Positions 1 to 8,368 of a stretch of DNA of 64,000 bases are shown here, piece by piece. The notes under the pieces were generated by a model. That model saw only the letters and a program-made list of their open reading frames with translations. It made no database searches and was not told the DNA's origin. Position 1 is the stretch's first letter. The number at the start of each line of letters is the position of its first letter. The stretch lies in NCBI RefSeq assembly GCF_001898325.1, contig NZ_MKTR01000014.1:62001-126000 (forward strand), written 5' to 3'. This DNA comes from Microbacterium sp. 67-17 (GTDB lineage: Bacteria > Actinomycetota > Actinomycetes > Actinomycetales > Microbacteriaceae). A program made the position numbers and the translations under genes.

Positions 1-1
1 C

Positions 2-811
2 GTCTACGGTGAGAAGCCGCTCGCGGCGACCTTCGAGCAGGCCCAGCAGATCATGGCGGCCAGTGGGCAGGCGTGGGTCGGCGGCGCGCCCGACACGGTG
101 CTGGGGACCGGCATCCAGACAGCCCGGCAGCTCGTCGACTCGGGGCGGATCGGCCGGCCCCTCGCGGCGACGGCCACGTGGGTCGCTCCGGGACACGAAG
201 CGTGGCATCCGAACCCCGACTTCTACTACCGCGAGGGCGGCGGACCCCTCATGGACATGGGTCCGTACTACCTGACCTCGCTCGTTCACCTGCTGGGTCC
301 CGTCGAGAGTGTGAGCGGAGCATCTTCGCGCAGCAGAGACACCCGAATCATCGCTTCCGGGCCGCGGGCTGGACAGGAGATCCCCGTCGAGGTCGACACG
401 TATGTCACGGGGACACTGCGACACGAGGGTGGTGCCATCTCGACAGTGGTCTTCAGCTTCGACAGCGTCGCCACGCACGCCGCGCCCATTGAGGTGCACG
501 GGCAAACGGGTTCGATCGCGGTTCCCGACCCGAACATGTTCGAGGGCGACGTACAGGTACGGATGCTGGGAGCAGCGGAGTGGCAGACCGTTGCCCCGTC
601 GGCAGGCTACGGCGGCGCTGGGCGCGGCATCGGGCTCATCGATCACGTCCGCACCGGGGCCGACCGCGCGAGCGGAGCCCTTGCCCTGCACGTCCTCGAG
701 ATCATGACCGGGCTGCTGCGCTCTGCGCGAGAGAACTGTTCTTTCCCCCTCACAACAACGGTGCAGCGACCGGCGTTGGTTCCGCTGACCCCCGCATCCG
801 ACTGGAGATGA
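2..811 (+). CDS. Gfo/Idh/MocA-family NAD(P)-dependent oxidoreductase, 5' truncated
   Basis: The reading frame is open from the first bases of the window, so the N-terminal part of the Rossmann domain lies outside. The first visible residues, VYGEKPLA, match the strand-5 EKP motif of the Gfo/Idh/MocA family, whose lysine takes part in catalysis. The rest is the C-terminal alpha/beta domain, including the typical GGGPLMDMGPYYL stretch. Family members oxidise or reduce sugars and inositols with NAD(P). The gene ends 4 bases before the arabinofuranosidase gene, so the two probably share an mRNA and a role in plant-polysaccharide sugar use. The exact substrate cannot be read from sequence. Confidence 0.9.
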   Translation, partial: VYGEKPLAATFEQAQQIMAASGQAWVGGAPDTVLGTGIQTARQLVDSGRIGRPLAATATWVAPGHEAWHPNPDFYYREGGGPLMDMGPYYLTSLVHLLGPVESVSGASSRSRDTRIIASGPRAGQEIPVEVDTYVTGTLRHEGGAISTVVFSFDSVATHAAPIEVHGQTGSIAVPDPNMFEGDVQVRMLGAAEWQTVAPSAGYGGAGRGIGLIDHVRTGADRASGALALHVLEIMTGLLRSARENCSFPLTTTVQRPALVPLTPASDWR

Positions 812-815
812 TCCC

Positions 816-2330
816 ATGACCGAAACCGCACGCGCCGTCGTCGACCTCGACGTCACCGGCGCCACGATCAACCGCCACCTGTATGGGCATTTCGCCGAGC
901 ACCTCGGCCGCTGCATCTACGACGGATTCTGGGTCGGCGAGGACTCACCGATCCCTAACGAGCGCGGCATCCGTCTCGACATCGTCGAGGCCCTGCGCGC
1001 CGTGAACATTCCGAACCTGCGATGGCCCGGCGGATGCTTCGCCGACGAGTACCACTGGCGGGACGGCATCGGCCCCCGTGAGCAGCGACCCCGGATGGCG
1101 AACACCCACTGGGGTGACGTCATCGAGAACAACCACTTCGGCACTCACGAGTTCATGGACCTCTGCGACATGCTCGGCGCCGACCCCTATGTCAACGGGA
1201 ACCTCGGCAGCGGCACCGTTCAGGAGATGAGCGAATGGGTCGAGTACCTCACGCGCGACGATGACAGCCCGATGGCGCGGCTGCGGCGCGAGAACGGTCG
1301 CGATGAGCCGTGGAAGGTGCCGTTCTGGGGTCTCGGCAATGAAGCATGGGGATGCGGTGGCAACATGTCGCCGGGGCACTACGCGCAGGAGGCCCGCCGC
1401 TACGCGACCTTCTGCCGGAATCACGGCGGCAACGAGCTGACCCGCATCGCCGCCGGCGCCAACGAGGGTGACCTGCGCTGGACGCGTGCCCTCATGGAGG
1501 CGGTGAACTGCCTCGGGTGCACGAAGGACGACAACCCCGTCTACCAGGCGATCTCGTTCCACTACTACACGCACTCGGGAACGGGCATCAACACCGAGGA
1601 TGCCGCGGGTTTCACCGACGATCAGTACTACCGGACCATGGCGTACGCGGCCGGGATCGAGCGGATCCTCGCGTCCCACGTCGCGCTGATGGACGCCTAC
1701 GACCCGCGCGGGCGCATCGACCTCGTCTGTGACGAGTGGGGCACGTGGTGGAACGTCGAGGAGGGAACCAATCCCGGATTCCTCTTCCAGCAGAACACCG
1801 TGCGTGATGCTCTGGTCGCGGGCCTGCACTTCGACATCTTCCACCGGCACGCGCGGCGGCTGACGATGGCCAACATCGCCCAGACCGTCAACGTGCTACA
1901 GGCCATGATCCTCACCGACGGCGAGAGCCTGGTCCTGACCCCGACCTACCACGTGTTCGAGATGAACAAGGGACACCAGGATGCGTTGCAGCTGGGTGCT
2001 CACATCCTCGAGGTGCCGAGCGAGACGGTGGGGGATGAGGACCTGCCGTTGCTGTCGCTCTCGGCATCCATCAAGGACGGGGCAGCCCTGATCTCGCTCA
2101 CCCACCTGGCGGCACACGACGACCTGGACGTCAGTATCGATCTGCGTGGCCGTGCAGCCTCGGTCGCCCGCGCGCGGGTGCTCACCGCCGAGACCGCAGC
2201 GGACTTCAACGACCCGAGCGCGCCCGACCGGGTCGCGCCGGTGCCGCTGGAAGCGCGAATTGCTGACGGCGTGCTCTCGGTGCGGCTTCCGGCTCACTCC
2301 TTCGCAACCGTCGAACTCGACCTCGCCTGA
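816..2330 (+). CDS. alpha-L-arabinofuranosidase, GH51
   Basis: This 504-residue protein has the usual length and pattern of GH51 exo-arabinofuranosidases, which release terminal L-arabinose from arabinan and arabinoxylan. It begins with the conserved HLYGHFAEHLGRCIYDG region and WPGGCFAD. The acid/base glutamate is in GLGNEAWGCGG (E176) and the nucleophile is in CDEWGTWW (E307). No signal peptide is visible, so it should act in the cytoplasm on imported oligosaccharides, as is common for GH51. It follows the oxidoreductase gene after 4 bases, which supports an arabinose-utilisation operon that starts upstream of the window. Confidence 0.95.
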   Translation: MTETARAVVDLDVTGATINRHLYGHFAEHLGRCIYDGFWVGEDSPIPNERGIRLDIVEALRAVNIPNLRWPGGCFADEYHWRDGIGPREQRPRMANTHWGDVIENNHFGTHEFMDLCDMLGADPYVNGNLGSGTVQEMSEWVEYLTRDDDSPMARLRRENGRDEPWKVPFWGLGNEAWGCGGNMSPGHYAQEARRYATFCRNHGGNELTRIAAGANEGDLRWTRALMEAVNCLGCTKDDNPVYQAISFHYYTHSGTGINTEDAAGFTDDQYYRTMAYAAGIERILASHVALMDAYDPRGRIDLVCDEWGTWWNVEEGTNPGFLFQQNTVRDALVAGLHFDIFHRHARRLTMANIAQTVNVLQAMILTDGESLVLTPTYHVFEMNKGHQDALQLGAHILEVPSETVGDEDLPLLSLSASIKDGAALISLTHLAAHDDLDVSIDLRGRAASVARARVLTAETAADFNDPSAPDRVAPVPLEARIADGVLSVRLPAHSFATVELDLA

Positions 2331-2350
2331 CCGGCCCCGCGCGACGCGTC

Positions 2351-3415
2351 TCAGGCGTTCGTGGCGCGGGCGATTGCCTCGATCAGGGTGTCGATGTCGG
2401 ACTCGGTGGTGTCGAAGCTGCAGACCCAGCGCACCTCGCCGACTGAGGCATCCCAGTCGTAGAACCGGAAGCTCTCGCGGACGCGGTCGGCGGCTCCCGC
2501 CGGCAGAGTGGCGAAGATTCCGTTTGCCTGGGTCTGCTGGGTGAACCCGACCCCGCGGATGCTGCCGGCGGCGATCGCCTCCTCGAGCCCACGCCGCAAC
2601 CGCGCCGCCATCGCGTTGGCGTGCCGTGCGTTTCGCAGGAACAGATCGGCCTCATACAGCGCGATGAGCTGGGCCGAGACGAACCGCATCTTGGAGGCCA
2701 GCTGCATGTTCATCTTGCGCAGGTAGTGGAGCCCCACTGACGCCGAGTCGGTGAGCACGACGATCGCCTCGGCGGCAAGCGCTCCGTTCTTGGTCCCTCC
2801 GACGCTGACGACATCGACCCCGACATCCGTCGTGAAGGCGTGTAAGGGGAGGTCGAGGGCCGCAGCGGCGTTCGAGATGCGAGCGCCGTCCATGTAGAGC
2901 AGCATCCCGCGCTCGTGGACGTGGTCGGCGATCGCCCGGATCTCGGCCGGCGAGTAGAGCGTGCCGAGCTCGCTCGACTGGGTGATGGCGACCACCAGCG
3001 GCTGGGCGCGGTGTTCATCACCCCACCCCCAGGCCTCGGTGTCGATCAGCTCGGGTGTGAGCTTTCCGTCGGGAGTCGGGATCGTGAGCAGCTTGATGCC
3101 GCCGACCTTCTCGGGTGCTCCGCCCTCGTCGCTGTTGACGTGTGCCGTGGATGCCGCGATCACCGCTCCCCACCGGGGCAGCATCGACTGCAGCGCCGTG
3201 ACATTCGCGCCCGTGCCGTTGAAGACCGGGAACACCTCGACGCGCTTACCGAAGTGACCAGCGAACACGCCGCGGAGCCGTTCGGTGACCGAGTCCGCGC
3301 CGTACGCGGGCTCGTGGTCGACGTTCGCAGCGGTGATCGCCGCGAGTACCTCGGGATGGATGCCGGAGTAGTTGTCGGAAGCGAAGCCGCGGGCGTGGAC
3401 GGGTGTGCTGGTCAC
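2351..3415 (-). CDS. ltaE: low-specificity L-threonine aldolase (PLP lyase)
   Basis: This 354-residue protein is a fold-type I PLP enzyme of the beta-eliminating lyase family. It cleaves threonine or allo-threonine to glycine and acetaldehyde. The N-terminal SDNYSG motif, YMDGARI with the cofactor-binding aspartate D176, and SVGGTKNGA with the Schiff-base lysine K209 are all present. It converges with the arabinofuranosidase gene and is followed upstream on the same strand by the DUF6421 gene, with a 42-base gap. Related amino-acid lyases of the same fold cannot be excluded, but the lysine context is typical of threonine aldolase. The symbol is by family similarity. Confidence 0.88.
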   Translation of the reverse strand: MTSTPVHARGFASDNYSGIHPEVLAAITAANVDHEPAYGADSVTERLRGVFAGHFGKRVEVFPVFNGTGANVTALQSMLPRWGAVIAASTAHVNSDEGGAPEKVGGIKLLTIPTPDGKLTPELIDTEAWGWGDEHRAQPLVVAITQSSELGTLYSPAEIRAIADHVHERGMLLYMDGARISNAAAALDLPLHAFTTDVGVDVVSVGGTKNGALAAEAIVVLTDSASVGLHYLRKMNMQLASKMRFVSAQLIALYEADLFLRNARHANAMAARLRRGLEEAIAAGSIRGVGFTQQTQANGIFATLPAGAADRVRESFRFYDWDASVGEVRWVCSFDTTESDIDTLIEAIARATNA

Positions 3416-3457
3416 CGTCTCAGCCTACGGTTCGCGCGGACGCGCCCGGTGAGCAGG

Positions 3458-4873
3458 TCATGCGTCGCCAGCCCGGATGCCGGCCGTCGAGGCGATCACC
3501 GGGCGCATCTTCTTCTCGAGCGCCTCGTAGAACATCGACAGCGGGAACTCGTCGTCGAGGACGGCATCCGTGTAGCCCGACAGCGGGCCGGCGAGGACGT
3601 CGTCGGGGAGTCCCCGGTTCCACCGCGAGGCGGGGTGCGGCGGAAGCGTCTCGCGAATGAGGTCGTAGGCCGCCAGCCAGTGGACCGGCTTCGGGCGGTC
3701 GATCGAGGCCCAGTACAGCTCGTCGATGCGGTCGGCCAGGGCGACGACGGCGTCGGTGACCGCCTCCCAGTCGATCGTCAGGGCGGTGTCTGTCCAGTGG
3801 AGCACGCCGCGCTGATGCAGCCAGGCGAACAGGAGCTGTCCGCCGAGCCCGTCGTAGTTGCGCACCCGCGAGCCCGTGATGGCGAAGCGGAAGATGCGGT
3901 CGAACACGACGGCGTACTGCACCAGTCGCGCGTGCTCGAGGGACTCCTCTTCGGCTGCACTGAGCGTCTCGCCACGGTCGCTGCGGCCGTGGAGTCGGTC
4001 ATGGATCCGCACGCTCTCGCGAAACGCCGTGAGGTCGCAGCGCAGCTCTTCGAGCGCGTACAGGAAGTACGGCATCCGCTGCTTGATCATGAACGGGTCG
4101 AAGGGTAGATCTCCGCGCATGTGCGTGCGGTCGTGGATGAGGTCCCACATGACGAACGTGCGCTCCGCGAGGGCGGCGTCATCGAGCATCCGCGCGGCAT
4201 CGGCAGGGAGCTCGAGCTTGGTGATCTCGGCGGCAGCGCGCACCACCCGGCGGTAGCGGGCTGCCTCACGGTCCTGGAAGATCCCACCCCACGTGAAGGT
4301 CGGGATCTCGCGCATTGCCACGGTCTCGGGAAAAAGCACAGCCGAGTTCGTGTCGTAGCCCGAGGTGAAGTCGATCAGGCGGAGCGAGACGAACAGGGCG
4401 TTGCCGTAGTCAGTGCTCTCGAGTTCGGCGATGAACGCGGGCCAAATGGCCTCGACCAGCACAGCCTCGACGTGGCGCTGCCTCGACCCGTTCTGCGTGT
4501 ACATCGGGAAGACGACGAGGTGACGGATGCCGTCGACGCGATGCTGCTGTGGCTGGAACTCCACGAGCGAGTCGAGGAAGTCTGGGATGCCGAAGCTGCT
4601 CTCGCTCCAGCGGCGGAAGTCCCGGGTGAGGGCGGTGAGGTAGGCGGCGTCATGGGGGAACTGGGGTGCCAGCTCCTCGACGGCGCGCACGATCGTTGCA
4701 ACGTTCTCGCGGGCGGCGGCGTGATGCGCGGCATCCGGGATCGAACCGTCAGCGGCCTGCAGTGGGTGCAACGCTTCGGCGGCAGCCTTCAGCTCAAGCC
4801 ACGCCGGCGAGGTTTCGATCGACCCAGCCAGCTCGGCCGGAGCGAGGGGTGCGGGGGACGACAGGGTCGACAT
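3458..4873 (-). CDS. DUF6421 family protein
   Basis: I recognise this 471-residue protein as a member of the uncharacterised DUF6421 family, found mainly in actinobacteria. It has no signal peptide and no membrane segment. The most striking conserved stretch is HDRTHMRGDLPFDPF near residue 270, rich in His, Arg and Asp and possibly a metal or substrate site (inference). The start ATG has a good ribosome site (GGAGG, about 6 bases upstream). It is divergent from an Lrp/AsnC regulator and lies just ahead of the threonine aldolase gene, so a role linked to amino-acid metabolism is possible but unproven. Confidence 0.75.
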   Translation of the reverse strand: MSTLSSPAPLAPAELAGSIETSPAWLELKAAAEALHPLQAADGSIPDAAHHAAARENVATIVRAVEELAPQFPHDAAYLTALTRDFRRWSESSFGIPDFLDSLVEFQPQQHRVDGIRHLVVFPMYTQNGSRQRHVEAVLVEAIWPAFIAELESTDYGNALFVSLRLIDFTSGYDTNSAVLFPETVAMREIPTFTWGGIFQDREAARYRRVVRAAAEITKLELPADAARMLDDAALAERTFVMWDLIHDRTHMRGDLPFDPFMIKQRMPYFLYALEELRCDLTAFRESVRIHDRLHGRSDRGETLSAAEEESLEHARLVQYAVVFDRIFRFAITGSRVRNYDGLGGQLLFAWLHQRGVLHWTDTALTIDWEAVTDAVVALADRIDELYWASIDRPKPVHWLAAYDLIRETLPPHPASRWNRGLPDDVLAGPLSGYTDAVLDDEFPLSMFYEALEKKMRPVIASTAGIRAGDA

Positions 4874-4907
4874 GAGGCCTCCGAACGGGTAGTCGCTCGC
4901 GAGTCTA

Positions 4908-4949
4908 GAATTTCTCCGTAGTCCGCGCTGACTAGCAGGAATTTTTCCG
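4908..4949. promoter_or_regulatory. paired direct repeats, possible Lrp-type operator
   Basis: The 110-base gap between the DUF6421 gene and the Lrp gene holds two near-identical AT-rich repeats, GAATTTCTCCG at 4908-4918 and GAATTTTTCCG at 4939-4949. Their starts are 31 bp apart, about three helical turns. AT-rich repeats in phase on one DNA face are typical of Lrp/AsnC octamer binding sites. Autoregulation and control of the DUF6421 gene is an inference. Confidence 0.45.
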
Positions 4950-4970
4950 GTACTGACGGGTTGCGACGGC

Positions 4971-4983
4971 TAGTCTTGCCACC
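4971..4983 (+). promoter_or_regulatory. -10 box for leaderless lrp-type gene
   Basis: TAGTCT at 4971-4976 is followed by 7 bases and then the ATG at 4984. That spacing places the predicted transcription start at or next to the start codon. There is no Shine-Dalgarno sequence, so a leaderless mRNA is likely. Confidence 0.55.
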
Positions 4984-5466
4984 ATGGCCACGGACGCACT
5001 TCCCCCACGCCTGGATGACGACACCGACGCCCGGATCCTGCGCGCCCTCTCTGCGAACGCCCATACGACCCTCGCGGACCTCTCGGCGGCGGTCGGTCTG
5101 TCGGTGTCGGCCGTCCAAGCACGGGTGCGCCGCCTGGAGAGCCGCGGGATCATCACGGGATACCGCGTCGTGGTCGATCCCGAGGCTGTCGGCAAACCGC
5201 TCGCCGCGTTTGTTGAAATCACTCCGCTCGACCCCGCCCAACCCGACACCGCACCCGAGATGCTCGCTCATCTGGAGGAGATCGAGGCGTGTCATTCGGT
5301 TGCGGGAGCTGCTAGCTACATCCTGCTCGTACGGGTCGCGACGCCCCGCCACCTTGAGTCCCTGCTTCGCGACATCCGGTTGGCTGCCAATGTGAGCACG
5401 CGAACCACAGTGGTGCTGCAGACCTTCTACGAGCATCGTCCGATCGCGCCGGTCGCCCGAGGCTGA
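4984..5466 (+). CDS. Lrp/AsnC family transcriptional regulator
   Basis: This 160-residue protein has the two Lrp/AsnC parts: an N-terminal winged helix-turn-helix (about residues 12-65, with the LRALSANAHTTLADLSAAVG pattern) and a C-terminal RAM ligand-binding domain (about 70-150). Such proteins form octamers and sense amino acids. The gene is divergent from the DUF6421 and threonine aldolase genes, which it may control together with itself through the repeats in the shared spacer. Its predicted mRNA is leaderless. The effector amino acid is unknown. Confidence 0.92.
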   Translation: MATDALPPRLDDDTDARILRALSANAHTTLADLSAAVGLSVSAVQARVRRLESRGIITGYRVVVDPEAVGKPLAAFVEITPLDPAQPDTAPEMLAHLEEIEACHSVAGAASYILLVRVATPRHLESLLRDIRLAANVSTRTTVVLQTFYEHRPIAPVARG

Positions 5467-5497
5467 CGGGCGCGACAGGCTCGGGCGAGAGTGGATG

Positions 5498-5529
5498 CCG
5501 GACCGGCCGAGCGCCCTCGGCCGGTCCGG
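5498..5529. terminator. bidirectional terminator hairpin
   Basis: A perfect 14-bp stem (5498-5511 with 5516-5529) with a CGCC loop lies between the convergent Lrp and ABC substrate-binding protein genes. It is GC-rich and lacks a long T-tract, as is usual in actinobacteria, and could stop transcription from both sides. Confidence 0.75.
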
Positions 5530-5535
5530 TTGGAA

Positions 5536-6708
5536 CTACTGTCCACCCTCGGTCAAGGTGACCTCGATGGGGGTGTAGGTCGCCGAAACGTCGTACCCTT
5601 CCTCGACGAGCTCCGCGAGAGCTTGCTCGATGTACTCGTTGGAGTATGCCGACGCCGGCGGCTCGGCCGTGATGAGGTTCAGCCCGTCCTGGTTGACCGC
5701 CGAGAGGGCGCCGGCGACAGTCTTGTCCCAGGCTGCCGGGTCCATCACGCCGAACTCCGAACCGTTCCAGATGAGCTTGTTGACCTCGTTCATCATCCAC
5801 TCCTGGTGCACAGGTCCGACCGGGAAGGCGGCTTCGGCGTTGATCGCGTAGTCGTAGGTGATCGCTGCAGCCTCGACGGGATTGTCGCGGGCGTAGATCC
5901 AGCCCTTCGCGATGGCCTTCAGGAACCGCACTGCCGCGTCGGCGTATGCCGGGTCGGATGCGAGGCGCTCGGTGTCTGCCCAGATCGCGTCCTGCAGCAT
6001 CGCGCCGTCGGTCTCCTCGTACGAGATGACGTTGAGGTCCTCGAGTGTGTACAGCTCGCCTGTCTCGGGGTTGACGGTCTCGAGCACCTGCGCGAGCTCG
6101 TTATAGGTCATGGCCTGTGCAGCGTCCACATCGCCATCCAACAGCGCGTTCATGCTGAAGTCCTGCGTCGTGATCGACACCGTCGTGGAGTCGAGGTCAT
6201 CGGCTGCCATCGCCGCGAAGATCTCCCACTCGTTGCCAAAGCCCCACGAGCCGATGCGCTTACCTTCGAAGTCGGCAACCTCGGCGATGCCCGAGTCGGC
6301 CCATGAGACCTGCGTCGTGCCGGATTCCTGGTAGACCTGCGCGATGTCGGTGAGCTCGACGCCGGTGGCCTCGAGGCTGCCGAGCACCTTCGGAACCCAG
6401 GCGATCGCGAAGTCGACGTCTCCCGCAATCAGGGCGTCCTGGGGGACGATGTCGCCGCCGGAGGGGATGATCTTGACATCGTCGAAGCCCTCCTCCTCGA
6501 AGTAGCCCTGGTCGAGGGCGACGTAGTAGCCGGCGAACTGCGCCTGCGGTAGCCACTGCAGCTGCAGGCTGACAGTGGTGAGCGGATCGAACTCGCCGCT
6601 GTCTTCTGTGGTGACTGGGTCGGACGAGCCCGCGCACGCCGCCAGTGTGAGCGCGGCGACGGTGAGTGTGGATGCGGCGACAAGGCCGCGTCTGGTGCTG
6701 TGTCTCAC
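5536..6708 (-). CDS. ABC transporter substrate-binding lipoprotein, NMT1/THI5-like
   Basis: The 390-residue product starts at GTG 6708, chosen because GAAGGG stands 6 bases upstream and because a lipoprotein signal follows at once: basic VRHSTRRG, a hydrophobic stretch and the lipobox LAAC with Cys25. A start further upstream would put other-frame sequence before the signal. The mature protein is of the NMT1/SsuA/ThiY type (LQLQWLPQAQFAGYYVALDQ motif), which binds pyrimidine- or sulfonate-like ligands. It is the last gene of the seven-gene minus-strand cluster, with two permeases, an ATPase and ring-opening hydrolases, so its ligand is probably a hydantoin or dihydropyrimidine-like compound (inference). 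Confidence 0.9.
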   Translation of the reverse strand: MRHSTRRGLVAASTLTVAALTLAACAGSSDPVTTEDSGEFDPLTTVSLQLQWLPQAQFAGYYVALDQGYFEEEGFDDVKIIPSGGDIVPQDALIAGDVDFAIAWVPKVLGSLEATGVELTDIAQVYQESGTTQVSWADSGIAEVADFEGKRIGSWGFGNEWEIFAAMAADDLDSTTVSITTQDFSMNALLDGDVDAAQAMTYNELAQVLETVNPETGELYTLEDLNVISYEETDGAMLQDAIWADTERLASDPAYADAAVRFLKAIAKGWIYARDNPVEAAAITYDYAINAEAAFPVGPVHQEWMMNEVNKLIWNGSEFGVMDPAAWDKTVAGALSAVNQDGLNLITAEPPASAYSNEYIEQALAELVEEGYDVSATYTPIEVTLTEGGQ

Positions 6709-6767
6709 GGTGTTCCCTTCTTCGGTGGGGGTGCTCTCTCGGTGGTGCGGGTGGTGCTCGATGCCGG

Positions 6768-7559
6768 TCAGGCCGGCATCCTTCGGGTCGCCAAGCGCTC
6801 CAAGAGCGAGGTGACCAGGAAGAAGACGAGGCCGATGATGATGCCGCCGAGGACGAACGCCCACGCCAGGGCCGCGCGCCCCGATTTCGCGTACGTCGCG
6901 ATCGCGGTTCCGATGCCGTCGGCTGGCCCACCGAAGTACTCGGCCACGAGTGCCGCGATGACCGCGAGTGAGCTTGCGATACGCAAGCCCGTCATGAGGT
7001 ACGGCAGGGCTGTCGGCAGGGTCAGCAGGCGGAAGGTCTGCCCGGGCGTTGCCGCCGAGGCCCGGAACAGGTCTCGGTGCACGGGCCGGCTCTGGCGCAG
7101 CCCGCGCAGCACATTGATGAAGACGGGGATGAACGCGGCAAGCCCCGCCACGGCCTGCCTGCCGAACTGGCTGGATGCTCCGAACATCGTGTTGAGCACG
7201 GGGGTGATCGCGACGATCGGAATGACCGCGAGGGCTGCGACGATCGGCGCAAGCATCCCGTCGAACTGTCGGATCGCCGCGGCCAGCGCCGCCAGCGCGA
7301 TCGCGACGAGCGAGCCGACGACGAGTCCGATCAGGGCGTTGGTGGCGGTGACCACCATCGCCTCCGTGATGATGTCGGCGTGTGCGATGAACTCTTGCAC
7401 GATCGCGACCGGGCTCGGCAGCATCCGGGGCGCTGCAGCTGCCACATCCACATAGAGAATCCAGGCGGCAAGGCCGAGGATCCCGACACCGACGGGTGCA
7501 GCGATCCGTGCCCACCCCGGCAGGGGGCGGGCCGACATCGTCGTGTCGCGCAGGCTCAT
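6768..7559 (-). CDS. ABC transporter permease (first of two)
   Basis: This 263-residue integral membrane protein has the BPD_transp_1 fold with about six helices. The EAA-like cytoplasmic loop lies around DLFRASAATPGQTFRLLTLP, which contacts the ATPase. It belongs to the SsuC/TauC/ThiX-type permeases that partner NMT1-like binding proteins. Its ATG overlaps the stop of the ATPase gene by 4 bases, showing translational coupling. With the other permease it probably makes a heterodimeric channel. Confidence 0.92.
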   Translation of the reverse strand: MSLRDTTMSARPLPGWARIAAPVGVGILGLAAWILYVDVAAAAPRMLPSPVAIVQEFIAHADIITEAMVVTATNALIGLVVGSLVAIALAALAAAIRQFDGMLAPIVAALAVIPIVAITPVLNTMFGASSQFGRQAVAGLAAFIPVFINVLRGLRQSRPVHRDLFRASAATPGQTFRLLTLPTALPYLMTGLRIASSLAVIAALVAEYFGGPADGIGTAIATYAKSGRAALAWAFVLGGIIIGLVFFLVTSLLERLATRRMPA

Positions 7560-8368
7560 CTCTCGTTCGCTCTCTCGACCTTGGTGCCGTGGAGGGCCTC
7601 TCGCACTGCCGTGACCCGCTCGAAGTACGCGGGTGACTCGCGGAGGTCCTCGCCCCGGCTCGAGCCGAGCCCGATGGGGACGATCTCGGTGATGCGGCCG
7701 GGCCGGGGACTCATGACAACGACCCGATCCGAGAGGAAGACGGCCTCAGGGATCGAGTGGGTGACGAAGACGACTGCCGCGCCGGTCTCGGCGGCGATGC
7801 GCGTGAGTTCGGACTGCAGGTATTCGCGCGTCATCTCATCCAGCGCTCCGAACGGCTCGTCCATCAGCAGAAGGCGAGGGCGTGCCGCCAGAGCGCGGGC
7901 TATGGCGACGCGCTGCTGCATGCCGCCGGAGAGTTGGTCGGGATAGCGGTCGATGAAATCCGAGAGTCCGACAAGGTCGGCCAGCTCCTGCACCCGCGCG
8001 TCGCGGGAGGGCTTGGCCGTTCCATGTAGCTCGAGGGGAAGTGCGATGTTTCCCGCTACCGTGCGCCACGGCAACAGCCCCGCCTGCTGAAAGGCGATGC
8101 CGTAGTCCTGATCGATGCGGGCCTGGTGGGCGGCCTTGCCGAAGATCTGCAGCTCGCCCGTCGTCGCACCGTCCAGATCGGCGATCAGCCGCAGCAGCGT
8201 CGACTTCCCGCAGCCCGATGGTCCGATGAGGGAGACGAACTCACCCGGCGCGACATCCAGGTCGACCCCGGTGAGTGCGGTGACGTCTGCGCCCGAGGTC
8301 GGGAAGACCTTCCCCACGTCTCGGGCGAGGACGGCAGGTGTCTCGGGTGCTGTCGAAGGCGTACTCAT
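7556..8368 (-). CDS. ABC transporter ATP-binding protein, SsuB/TauB type
   Basis: The 270-residue ATPase starts at ATG 8368, which overlaps the stop of the preceding permease gene by 4 bases. A longer open frame upstream is only the shadow of that gene. Walker A is GPSGCGKST, the signature is LSGGMQQR and Walker B is LLLMDEPFGALDE, followed by the switch histidine in VTHSIPEA. The sequence resembles nitrate/sulfonate/taurine importers. It powers import by the two flanking permeases. Confidence 0.95.
   Translation of the reverse strand: MSTPSTAPETPAVLARDVGKVFPTSGADVTALTGVDLDVAPGEFVSLIGPSGCGKSTLLRLIADLDGATTGELQIFGKAAHQARIDQDYGIAFQQAGLLPWRTVAGNIALPLELHGTAKPSRDARVQELADLVGLSDFIDRYPDQLSGGMQQRVAIARALAARPRLLLMDEPFGALDEMTREYLQSELTRIAAETGAAVVFVTHSIPEAVFLSDRVVVMSPRPGRITEIVPIGLGSSRGEDLRESPAYFERVTAVREALHGTKVERANER

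Noticed and set aside
6709..7515. Upstream extension of the substrate-binding protein frame across the permease gene
   Set aside because: The lipoprotein signal and ribosome site fix the start at 6708. The extension is an off-frame reading of the permease gene.
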